A stretch of DNA of 64,000 nt from Thozetella sp. PMI_491 (lineage: Eukaryota > Ascomycota > Sordariomycetes > Chaetosphaeriales > Chaetosphaeriaceae), in the NCBI GenBank assembly GCA_021432635.1, contig MU270134.1, positions 1-64,000 on the forward strand, in the 5' to 3' direction. Position 1 is the first letter of the stretch. Each line of letters starts with the position of its first letter. The notes beneath the pieces are model-generated. The model made no database searches. It was not told the origin of the DNA and worked only from the letters and a program-made list of their open reading frames with translations. A program made the position numbers and the translations under genes. Below, one piece after another: positions 12,014 through 22,872 of this stretch.

Positions 12014-13406
12014 GTATACTGGCTAGTCGACGTGCTGAGAAGTGTCTATATATTCACCGGTGGTAATCTCCATTTCCGTTCCGCAAGATGGTGGAAGCTG
12101 CCAAGTAGAACGGCACGGGTACATGAGTTGGTTTTCTACCTCAGGGCCATTCCCTGTTTCTGGGGAAAATCTATACCCCGAGGAGCTCGCTGCGTCACCC
12201 ACCCTGGATTTTCATGGTGCTTTGCTTGTTTGGCTGCCCTAGTCAGGACCTGCAGCAGTTACCAAGGAAGCGGTGGGGATCGCTGCAGTAGGGGTCAGGT
12301 ACGAAAGAAAATGGTCCAATCAGTCTGCATCTCCAAGAAGATATTCGTTTTAGAATGTGTGGAGGCCGCTTCAGTGCCCCTGTCTCCCCTCACTTTTATT
12401 CTCTCTACAGAAGCTATAGTTCGAGGACGTCCCGACCATTCAGTGGTATTAAGGGAAAGTTGGGCTGGGGTCATCGGCCCTCAGTTTCATGCTATCTAGC
12501 CGGCAGATTCATTAATTTACATTGTATGTACCAACGTGATGGGAGTGGAACATGTCGGCGTGCCTTGGTAGTGGCGGTTGCATGAGTGGCGATCTTTGGC
12601 TTGTGGATGGTCGGATTGGCTGTTGATCGCCATTGTTGGGTGGGCCCACTTGATGAAGGCCAAACTCCGGGTAGGTATGCGATCCCCCTACCACAAGCAG
12701 GCACAGCCTCTGACGTCTTTTTCGATCTCTCACTCTCTCTTTTAGAAAAGCCTGCCCTGTTTGAAGAATATCTTGTAGAAATATGCCCCCGATGCGACCG
12801 ACCATTATACCGTCTGGTTTCAGGACGACCTAATTGCTAAGCTTGTCGAACAAATGCAACCCTGCTGCTGACCCTGTCGGCCGCAAGACTTGTCATATCA
12901 GCTATCCGGAAGGTGGATAGGGGCCATTGCCTCTAGACTTTGCTCAGACTATCTTCCACGCAGCACCACGGCAAGGCGATGCCATCAGTGTGGGGGGGAA
13001 AAAAGAAGAAAAAGGGCAATCAGAACTTGTCCGAGAGCCAGCTCAATCTTTCTCTCTCGCTTCTTCCTTCCTTCCCCATCATCACCTTGATTAGCTCCAG
13101 CGGGGTCAATAACACTTGGAACGTGACAGAAGACCTGCCTGCATACTGCGTAGCGTTGACCCCGGCGTGGATCATTGAATAGGCCATTTTTGTATCGAGC
13201 GGCGGAGGTCCATGTGAATATAGATCCCCGTAGCCCTTGCACGATGGCACATTTTGGCGCCTTAGCAAATTCCGCCGTGCTACGGATAGGACTATGTAAG
13301 TCAGGCTGACGCAGGCAGAACTCTACAGACGAATAGGCTGCCATAGTCGAAAGGTTGACAGCTCCTCTCCACAACGTCCACCGAGCTAGCACAATCGTGG
13401 TCTGCC
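12014..13406. other. Upstream ectodomain remnant and gene-free DNA
   Basis: 12014-12211 continues the minus-strand frame of the membrane protein gene past one TAG and carries cysteine-containing sequence that looks like its ectodomain. Upstream of a TGA at about 12212 no further exon could be assigned with confidence. 12300-13400 shows no gene; a 135-codon minus frame at 12985-13392 has no recognisable features. Confidence 0.45.
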
Positions 13407-13653
13407 CTTTACTAGGGGGGGTGGGCTTGGACGGTTAAATATTGCAGTGAGTGCCAAGTCTGAATCCTCAGCCCAATCCTAGGGTGGGAAGATTTACTCA
13501 GGTAGATGGCTTAGGAGGGGTTAAATATTGCAGTGAAGGCGGTCGGCTCCTGAATTCAGCCTTGAGTGAGTGCATGGTGGCTTTACCCGATCCTAGAGTG
13601 AGAACATTTCACTGGAGGAAGATGGCCTTGAAGGGATTAAATATTGCAGGGAA
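13407..13653. repeat. Dispersed-tandem minisatellite, array 2
   Basis: Two full copies (13484-13537 and 13598-13653) and one partial copy (13407-13450) of the unit seen at 9.7-10.2 kb occur here in the same orientation. The shared 3' part is GGTTAAATATTGCAGTGA or close variants, and the 5' part is GTGGGAAGATTTACTCAGG. Copies differ by point changes, so the array is not freshly amplified. Confidence 0.85.
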
Positions 13654-14412
13654 GGTGGCCGCCTTACTCCGGTCGGGAGGCGAACCCCAATCTTCCCAAC
13701 CCTAGGCCTAGGCTGCAGGCCGCCGAGCTGTCGTGGCTTCATTGTTTTGTACCCATGCGAAGCTGCATATCTCACGACACGTGCGGTGACCACCAACCTC
13801 AAGGCCGCTATCTCCTCTGGTACCGGATTGCACGCCGTAGTACGCTAGTGTTGTATGAAGGCCGTAGCAAAGAAGTGATCAGCTCACGGCAGCAGTATAG
13901 TAACCGGCAAAATGGGTGTCGCTATATTTCTAGATGACTTTTTGTTTTTGCGGCTACGGAGTTAGCCTGTGGCTTCTGTGGCTTTGCAGGATACACTTGT
14001 AACCGTAGGTTTTTAAGTTTGCAGTTACTAACAGAGACATTACCGCTGCATACTTATGCTTCCTTAGGCGGGCTGGCTGCCGAACTGGTCACACCTGTCA
14101 CCCTTTGCCGCACTAAAGGCTAGCGATGAGGGTTTCGCCGTCCGTCTGCGTGTTCAAGGTGTTGCGAAAAGTTTACGACATTTTGCAAGCTGAGTTGGAC
14201 GTAGTTTCTGGTTGGCGGTAAAAATCACGAATGTAATAGGGTGGAGGTCATCGAGTGGCCTTGGCTGGTACACGAACGGTAGGCTGCCACGGTGTCAGGC
14301 AGACTGCCTTGGGCAAAAGCGGGGGCTGTGTTTGACTGATTCGCTGCCTCCTGGGGACCATGATCTTAGCAAACCGGCACACCTCGACTGTGAAACCTAT
14401 GAGCAAGCCATC
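13654..14412. other. Gene-free DNA upstream of the HeLo NLR
   Basis: No gene or repeat was recognised. The open frame of the NLR begins at 14212, but the first ATG giving a HeLo-type N-terminus is at 14413, so this stretch is taken as promoter and leader. Confidence 0.4.
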
Positions 14413-17400
14413 ATGGAACCTGTTGGACTCGCGGTCGGGGTCGTGGGCCTCTTAGGTCTCTTCAGCACCTGTCTGGAGGCTGTCGAGAGAGTTGATGCCT
14501 ACCGAGAGTTCGGGCGCGACTCACATCATCTAGCTACCCGCTTCGAGGCCGAAAGGCTGCGCTTCCAACAGTGGGGTCGAGCCGTCGGCATCGCACAGTC
14601 TATAGGTATCGACGGACCACCACGCGGCCTTAGATGACCCGCAGGTCTTATCCACGGTCGAGGAGCTCTTACACGTCATCGAGGAGATTTGCAACGATGC
14701 AGAACACAGCCTGCCAATACCAAAGGCCGTGTCAAGCGGCACCAGGAACGGACTGCATTCCCGCCAGGATCCGCGTTATCTCGGTCTACCGTCAGTCTCG
14801 AGGAGGCGGAAGTTTGCCTGGGCCCTCGGGGCAAAAGGACGGTGTGGAACGCAGGTCACGGAATTCGCCGACCTGGTGCAGCTTCTACACAATATCGTTC
14901 CTCCGCAACACACAAAAGACAAGCGTCCTGGACAGGGCGAAAGCATGACGAGTACGGCCCCGCTCACTTTCCGTCCCGCAGCAACAGCTAAGAACGGCAT
15001 CTAGGTGGCCTAGAGAAGAGCAATATAAACGCCGAGGTTCGGCAGACGCTGCTCAGACTGAGGGAGAGAATCGAAGGCAAGTCAACCCGCAAGAGATACA
15101 TTCTTTGCTTCTGACACGGCATAGCCGACACAAGAGAGAGAATATACGCATGGCTAGGTCGCCATTCTTCCAGGGAACTCTACGAAGACTCCCTACAGAA
15201 GAGGCTGGATGGCACCTGTGAGTGGGTTCTGGGCCGGCCGGAGTTTCGAGCTTGGCTTGCGCCGGGTTCATCGACTGGAGAGGCGAGGCTTCTCTGGATC
15301 CACGGGTCTGCAGGGTTCGGAAAGACCGTTCTGTGTGCCCGCGTCATCGAGTATCTTTTGGCAGCGCTCGAGACGCCCGTCTCCTATTTCTTCGTTTCGT
15401 CTAACTCAGCAAGCCGCGAGGATCCCTTCCTAGCAATACGATCGTGGATCACCCAAATCATCTCACACAACCAGGTTGCTTTTCAATCGGCCTACGAAAC
15501 GTTTCAGGGACAGGAGGAGTTGACTGCGACGCGTGCGACAATCGCGAAGCTCTTTCGAGACATTGTCCAAGTTGTGCCATGCTGTACCTTTGTCCTGGAC
15601 GGGCTAGACGAGTGTAGCTGGATAGGTCAGGGCGACGGCGGGAGCGGCTCAGTGGCCGGTTTTCTTGACACCGTCCTACAAGCGGTCGCAGGTACCACTA
15701 CGCGGATCCTGGTCGTCAGCCGCGACGAGTACGAGATCCGATCTGTTCTTGGCAGCGCCGGCGCTACTGAACTTAGGATCTGCCCCGAAGACGTGGGATC
15801 CGATTTGTCACTCTATGCTAGGAGTATTGTCGATAAGAGGCTGCCTCGAAAAGACGAGGTGACCAAAGGAGATCTCGCGCAAAAGATGGCACGCCGCTGT
15901 GATGGACAGTTTTTGTGGCTGAGATTGCAGGAAGGGGCCCTGCTGGATTGGAAGAACAAGAAGCAACTTGAGCGAATTATCGACTCGACCGCGCCAGGCC
16001 TCGACCGTCTCTACGAGCGGGATTGGGAGAGGATACTAAAGCGAAATGACGAGGACAAAAGCCGGGCAGTTTCCTTGCTGCGCTGGACCGCATTCGCTCT
16101 CCGGCCCTTGACGGTCATGGAGATTACCGAGGCTTTGCTAGCCGACGGCCGGTACGATGACCTTGCCGTGGACGAGATGCCCGACGAGATCAACGACGAC
16201 TATATCTATGGGGGCATCATTAGCCTCTGCGGAGCTTTGTTGGAGGTCCGAAGCATCTCCACCACACCGTCTGCTGCACTAAAAACAATCCATATAGCCC
16301 ACTTCTCTGTCAAGCAATTCTTGCTCAGCAACGGCCTCCCGCAAGAAGGATTGCTGTTGGCGAACGAAGGCCTCCGTTACACCCAAGAGGAATTGCAAAA
16401 CGCCGAACTCGCCAAAGCGTGCCTCCGCTACGTGGAGTTCCAGGGAACACAAAAGAGCCTCCTAGGAGACAGCAACGCCGATACATCATTCCATGACTAT
16501 GCGTCAGGTTCATGGTACCAGCATGCGTCGTGGTGCGGCGACATGGATCCCTATTTAGTCAAAATGATTACGGCCCTGTTCAACGAAAAGAATACAATTT
16601 GGGAACGATGGACAAGGTGGTACAACACCAACGACGAGTAAGCAAAGAAAGAAGCCCCTTTCGCAGCACACCCACCCAACCCACTCTACTACGCCGCACG
16701 ACTCGGATTGCACGAAGTCGCGGATCATATTATCCAAAATACAGTACATCGTATAGACGAAAATTCAGGGTTTAACGAGACACCACTGGTTATTGCCTGC
16801 GTTAAAGGAAATCTACGTATGGTAGAAACCTTGCTGAAGGCTGGTGCAAACCTTACCATACCCGCCAATAAAATGGGAGGTACTCCGATATATACTGCCG
16901 AAATGTACGGACATCTCGAAGTAGTCAAGCTACTTCTTGACAAGGGGGCAGACCTTAATATTCCAAATAGCAACGGATGGACACCACTTGCTTTAGCTTC
17001 GTATAATGGAAATCTCGAGATAGTCAAGCTACTTCTCAACAACGGGGCCGACCTTGATACCCTAAACAAAAGGAGATGGATAACACTCACTCTGGCCTCA
17101 GCTAACGGACATCTCGAGGTCGTCAGGCTACATCTCGATAAAGAGGTAGACCTTAATATCCCGGATAGTGAGGGATGGACACCACTCAATTCTGCCTCAG
17201 CTAACGGACATCTCGAGGTAGTCAGGGTACTTCTCGACAAAGGGGTAGACCCTAATATCCCAGACAACGAGGGATGGACACCACTAAAGTCAGCCTTAGC
17301 TAACGGACATCTCGAGATAGTCAGGCTACTTCTCAACAACGGGGCCGACCTTGATATCCCAAACAAAAGCGGATGGACGCCACTCACTTTGGCCTCAGCT

Positions 17401-18119
17401 AACGGGCATCTCGAGGTAGTCAGACTACTTCTCGACAAAGTGGCAGACCCTAGTATGCCAAACAACGAGGGATGGACGCCCCAGACAACTACGGGTGGAC
17501 ACCGCTACATGTCGCAGCTATAAACGGACATGATGAAGCTGTAAAGTTTCTCATACAAGACCCATCTAGCGATGCCAGCAGACTAGATATTATGCTTCGA
17601 ACACCGCTGTTCATGGCTGCTGCGCGGGGCAAGTGCTCGGTTGTTGATATACTAGTTCAAAAGCATCAATTGGGCTTGCAGATAAAGGATCGGTATGGCT
17701 TGCTGCCGCTGTTTGTGGCAGCTCAGAACGGACATGAGAACGTCGTAGAATTATTGCTTGCTACGTCGGGCTATGATCCACATCTAGCAGACCACTTTGG
17801 GCGGACAATTCAGTGGTTTGCAAAAAGGAGCGGAAAGAGTCGAGTTCTCCAGCTGGTGTCGGCCGACACTATGGAGAAAGACTTACTCAGTTGCAAGGAC
17901 GGCAAGCAGGCATCATCTCCTACGACGCCTAGCGAGACGTTATTTTGGTGTGATATTTGCACGATGGATATCGCAGATGGCACTACGTACTACGAGTGTG
18001 GATTCTGTGCCGGTGGACAGTTTCAGATTTGCTTAGAATGTTTCTTTTCAGGAATTATGTGCCTAGATGATTCTCATATTTGGATCCAACGCAACCCGGA
18101 AGATAAGAAAGATCATTAG
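14413..18119 (+). pseudogene. HeLo-NACHT-ankyrin-ZZ NLR-like gene, interrupted
   Basis: Parts in order are as follows. A HeLo-type N-terminal domain (about 14413-14990) starts MEPVGLAVGVVGLLGLFSTC, as in HET-S-related cell-death inducers. A NACHT NTPase (about 15180-16640) follows, with P-loop GSAGFGKT, Walker B FVLDGLDEC, sensor ILVVSRDE and an FSVKQFLL helix region. About ten ankyrin repeats of 33 residues come next (about 16690-17780), several nearly identical at the DNA level. A C-terminal ZZ-type zinc finger (about 17945-18100) has paired CxxC motifs and a final His. The architecture is that of fungal STAND/NLR proteins implicated in allorecognition and programmed cell death, with repeats as the presumed recognition part. 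The reading frame is interrupted about five times and introns of normal size do not explain it, so it is called a pseudogene. The domains are otherwise well preserved, suggesting recent loss or assembly error. Confidence 0.8.
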
Positions 18120-18657
18120 CAGATAGCTAAACATATCTGATGGCGCGATATACTTGGTCCCACGTGTGATAAAGGGGTCTCTTAATGACATTTCTGCTGG
18201 ATTTCCTTTGTTGCCCGCTGCACTCTCGACCATGGTGGTAATGGATGGATGGGCTAAATTCTTTCGTGTACGTCCGTACTGTATAGTAGAACAGTCGATC
18301 GGTCCCTAGGCGCGAATCGTCTACATGGGATACTAATGAACCAATGATTATATGAAAAAATAGAATGTGAATGAACGGTGTGGCTAAGCTGTACGCGGTA
18401 GTCAGCAGAATGCCATGCCTTTAAAGCAGTGGTATAAGCCAGGTAGGAGTAGTCAAAGTAGCGACCGGCCGAGGGCATCGGACAACAAAGATATAGAATG
18501 GCAGGCCTAGATGGAACTATAATCTGTGCTCACGGTTTATTTTAGTGACCAATTGTGCGAGCATCTGTACGTATTTGTGAACTCGGAGTGGATGGAGTAG
18601 AGGATGAGTAAGACCTGGCTGTGTCCTCCCTATTCTACCAATAACTAAGTGAAGGTA
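18120..18657. other. Gene-free DNA between NLR and transposon end
   Basis: This is AT-leaning sequence after the ZZ finger stop. No gene, RNA gene or repeat was recognised up to the TA dinucleotide (18656-18657) that precedes a Tc1/mariner-like terminal repeat. Confidence 0.4.
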
Positions 18658-18698
18658 CAGTAGAAGGCGAATTGAGTGTCGCCTAATTTTTAGTTGAC
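18658..18698 (+). mobile_element. Tc1/mariner-like terminal inverted repeat (left-type end)
   Basis: The sequence begins CAGTAGAAGGCGAATT directly after a TA and continues to GTGTCGCC. Reading inward from 28076 on the minus strand gives CAGTGGAAGGCGAATT and then GTGTCGC, also with TA outside. The first 25 bases agree at 22 positions. CAGT termini flanked by TA are the hallmark of Tc1/mariner-type DNA transposons such as fungal impala-like elements. No transposase could be recognised next to this end, so it is either a decayed element, a MITE-like end or one end of a larger unit. Confidence 0.6.
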
Positions 18699-19629
18699 TT
18701 TTTTTAGCAGGCTCCAGTTCCGGACACCGATTGCTGACACATGTGGCTGTGCACCCTGGTCATTCGTACTTTATAGGTACTATCACTACTTGTTATAACA
18801 GCACAGCTTCACTCCGATTGATTTACAGGTGCGCGAAGCTATCCACTGTGGGTGTGCGGGGTCCCTAAGGACGCGGTGGCCACGAGATCTATGAAGAATG
18901 CTGACGCGCAATAACGCGTTCCTATCTCGAACTCCTCGGGCTAATTCCCCAGTGGACCCAGTGATGCTACGGAAACCTACGTTGCTTCCAGCGTCGCCCT
19001 CCCACTGTCGCGTCTTCTGTAGTCTGCCTCTAGACGTATTTTTCTACGAGCCTCTAGATTGTATATGTAACCACCCCGGAATGGTCTTTGCAGAATGGCG
19101 TCACGAGCGCCTGTAAAATCCTATTGGGCGTTCAAGCGGACCAGCTGAACAGTCCTTTAGCCCTTACGATACGTTGGCCGCCAACACCACCACAATATGA
19201 TAGCCACCTTTGCCCCCATATAGTATTACCCTAATTTAATTACTAGGCGATGTCTCTAATATTATGCTGCGGTATTGGGCGCTGAAGCCGTGGGAACGAC
19301 TCCGAGAGGTCTAAGGACGGTTAGGCGGGTTTGGGTTCCGGGGCGGAGGCTTCCACCGGTACGAAACTTCTTGGGGGATCCAGCGACTCCGCCGCTCAAG
19401 CTGACACGCTCTAACAAATGGCCAAGTCCCATCTCGTGCAGCGGCGTCGACCGCCGCACCTCATTCATCGTCTCAAGCGGTTATTGAGACTCCACCTATG
19501 CCGAATTCCTCGAGTCAGCTAGTCGCCGATGCTCTTTTACGAGCCTGAACTGTGCTAGAACGGCAAGATAGACAGAGACGCGGCGAGCCCCAGCCACCAC
19601 CTTCCTTATCGAAAACAATAGTCCTGTTG
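18699..19629. other. Gene-free, probably mutated DNA
   Basis: No intact frame longer than about 70 codons carries recognisable sequence. This could be the interior of a decayed DNA transposon starting at 18658, but no transposase motif was seen. It leads into the N-terminal part of the NACHT relic. Confidence 0.35.
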
Positions 19630-22510
19630 GCTGTGCAGGACCTATAGCAGGAGGCTCTTGACAAACTGGAGGAGTATATACGGCAGAAGCTTTAGATAAG
19701 GGATCTAGAACGGAAGTTGCTGCTTTGGCAGGTTAACGAGCTAGTTGACACGGCTAAGACAAAGCAGAAGGAATGCGAGGAGAAGTCTTGGAAATTTACG
19801 GTTGGAGGTTATAAAATTATCTTGCGCGATTATACCGTGAATATCGTCGGGTGTCTAACGTAGATTGGCGACATTGTAATCCAATTTGCGCCGCCCTAGG
19901 CCAGTATACCCTGGTCTGCTATCAAGTTTGTTATATAGGTATGTTTATCTCTCCTTAATAGACTTCTAGCCGCTAAGCAGGCTCCCAGATTCCTGTGATC
20001 GAATCGGCACATATATATACGTTGCTCGCGAGCACCGACAAGATTACCTAATCGTTAATCGTGGCCAGGTATACGAATTGGTCTATAAGCCCAAGAACAT
20101 GCCTGAGAATATTCCAAAGTTTGCCCTGAAAAATATTTAGGACACCCTGGTAGACCTTTATAGCACAACCCTAGAACTGCTCGCTGATTCGCTTAAACTG
20201 TTCTCAAAGAATATAGCTGCCTAGACTGTCCATATAATTCTATATCTAGGAGGAGCTAAAGGCCTCTTGTTAAAATTAGACAACCTAGAAACTAAGCTTA
20301 GCTGTGAGGTCTAGGTGTGTCAGAGCGGATGGGGTACTGCCGCCGATAAGCGGCTGATAGATTTGCTATATCTCCTCGATATTCTATTCACACATATGGA
20401 TAAGAGGGGTTATAATCTCCTCTAATATATTAACGAAGTAGACCATTGTTAGATATTGGATTGAATATCGCCGATCCCGTTTGGCGAGTATCACGGGGAG
20501 AAGAGCTGGTCTAGAACACTGGGTATATGTAAATGGCTGTTATAAAACGATAGGTTTTGTGACTAGGAGCGTACAAGTTTATCGGTGATCTTATGGCTCC
20601 AAGGTTCTTGTAAATGCCACCGCCCATATTCTTTACCAATACTTTGTCGGCGACTAATCCTTTGTAGCTAGCACTGGAAAGTCCTATCTCACCTCCAAGG
20701 TCATCGACTATGTTCGGGGCGTCCTGACAAAGACCCAAAACCACTAGGGCTTTGCTTTCTTCTACTGCGATCAGAACGACGCAGCATAACGCCAGCCACT
20801 CTCCGTTGTCCAAAGTTATGTCCATCAGCTATCAACAATCACAAACAATACCAGGCATATACAGGCAAAGCTTCAAAAACACTACACCAATATATATCTA
20901 AATATGTCTCATATAAGCGTCAATACCTGCAAACAGCTCATCCTAGACTCAGTAAACCTCTATCCAAAGACCACTCTCGTGCTTGATGCCCTGGACGAAT
21001 ATGAAATGGACTCGCGGAGGCAGCTCATCAAGGTGATAGAAGACCTGTTATCCGAATCCAAGAGGCCGCTCAAGATCTTTATCTCTAGTCGTCCCGACAG
21101 GGACATCCAGGAGCACTTTACTTCTCGCCCAAACATTGAAATTCAAGCTATAGACAACTAGGAAGACATCAAGAAGTTCATTGAGAAAGAAATTATTAAG
21201 CACCGCCATTAGAATAAGATTTCTCCGTCGCTGCGAGGAGAAATCGTCACGACCCTCTTAGACCATAGCGGCGGAATGTCAGTCTACCCATCGAAAACAT
21301 ATACATCCGTACTTATTGAGGAGCAGGTTCCAATGGGCATATCTACAGATTAAGCAGCTCTTCGACCTCCAAACGGAATTAGCCATCAGACATCGACTTG
21401 GGAAACTTCCAAGCGACCTTAAAGGCGTATACGACGAGATATACGGGAAGATTGAAGCTCGGAACAAACACGACACGGTTCTTGCAGACCGCGCCTTGAT
21501 GTGGGTGATGTGCGCTTGCAAACCGCTGAAGAGCATAGAGCTCATAACCGCCATTCATCTGGACCCTGATAAAGATGCCTTGCCTTCAGATGCAGTCGAC
21601 AAAGACCTAATATTAGAGCTCTGTAATAATCTACTGGTCCTCGACTCCCAACAAAAGGTATAGAGGTTTTCGCATCTCTCGGTAGCGGAATACTTCAAAA
21701 ACAATAACCACTAGGGCCTTCAGAAGGCTCACTATAACGCTGCTAAAGTATATCTCAAGGTTCTAATTAAGACGTACAAGCAAGACTCAGAACCGCAGGA
21801 CATCTCAGAGGCGTCTCACCCGTTCCAAATATATCTGCGGCATCATTGGGTAATCCATGTCAGAACCTATGAGGAACGAGTGGCAAAAGAACAAGAGACA
21901 GATCCTATGTTAACACGACTTTTAAAGGCTTTCTTGGTTCTCCCGGAGAGAGCAGTGTCCAATACCATGGATAGTATCGCCAGATTATCTCTGACCGCTA
22001 GTTCGGGCCGCAACCATTGTCGTCTGCTTTTTCTGGAGTTGCTGTGGGGGAAATCTCGCCAGGAAACGTCAGCGTTTGCACACTATGTCGCTTCACTTTT
22101 TATACTCTCCTGCAAGATTGGTGGGACAATAGGTCAATCGACGTCTCGCAGACGAACGCCCAAGGCGACAATCTCCTCATCCTTGCCGCTGTTGCGGGCT
22201 ACAGACTTATTTGCGAGAGCTTTACAAAGCAGGGACTACCAGTAAATGTAAGACTTCAGAGTGGGCGCTACGGCAGCGCTCTTGCTACTGCTGCTGCAAA
22301 GGAAAATTATTAAGTTCTTAATCCAGAATGGAGCGAGTGTGGGCATGCCGCTTCAGAGTGGGTCGTACGGCAGCGCCCTCGCAGAAGCGGCGGCAGAGGG
22401 ACAGACTAAGATTGTTGAGTTCTTGCTCCAAAGAGGGGCAGATGTGCATATGGTGCTTCGGAGTGGGTCGTACGGCAGTGCCCTCACATTCTTCCCGTTT
22501 TTAAGTCTAT
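19630..22510 (+). pseudogene. Decayed NACHT-ankyrin STAND gene with RIP-like damage
   Basis: Successive segments match one fungal NLR family. The N-terminal NACHT-associated domain (about 19660-20460) is recognisable from the EEKSWKFTV, ILRDY, IGDIVIQF and IPWSAIKF blocks, and appears to carry the family's usual intron after that block (about 19938-19981). ISPIPFGEYHGE precedes the NACHT domain. The NACHT domain itself (about 20560-21700) shows GKSYLTSKVIDYVR, TTLVLDALDEYE, IFISSRPDRDI, FRWAYLQIKQL and SHLSVAEYF. A linker and ankyrin-like repeats of the QSGSYGSALA type (about 22140-22490) follow. The frame carries about nineteen in-frame stops plus a few length changes, and fifteen of those stops are TAG, replacing conserved Gln or Trp codons. 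That pattern fits CpA-to-TpA changes on either strand, the RIP signature. No function is expected. Confidence 0.8.
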
Positions 22511-22872
22511 GCTTAAATTCGCAAGTGCTAGGCCCCAAGACACCGGTAAGTACAGGCTCGATCTGACTTCACATACTTCTTCCCAACATTCCCTTCCAGC
22601 GTCTCAGAAACGACGTAAGAGTTCCACGGTAAACATAATACATGGTATTTAAGTTTAAGAATCTACGATCCGCTATAATAGCCCGCTCTACGTTTGATAT
22701 CGCTTACGTCAACCTGCCACAAGGCTCGCCTCAAACGTTCATCTGATGTTAAGAGCTAATTCTAAAACGGTAGGACCAAGACATTGGCTCGAGTCAAACT
22801 CGGTCCGGAGGGCGAGCGCGAGTCGACAACACCGCCCATACGGCGCCGTTGGGGCTCCGTAACTCTAACACC
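22511..22872. other. Gene-free DNA between NLR relic and membrane protein gene
   Basis: This is a short stretch after the last recognisable ankyrin-type repeat; it probably includes 3' remnants of the relic and the 3' UTR of the leftward membrane protein gene. Nothing else was recognised. Confidence 0.35.

Noticed and set aside
16632-16664. A 29-nt intron that would skip a stop in the HeLo NLR
   Set aside because: GTAAGC and CGCAG are present but 29 nt is below the usual minimum for fungal introns, and the longer alternative would remove ankyrin sequence.
16725-17465. 246-codon minus frame opposite the NLR ankyrin repeats
   Set aside because: It is the mirror of the 99-bp ankyrin repeat and shows the same 33-residue periodicity; the sense strand carries the real protein.
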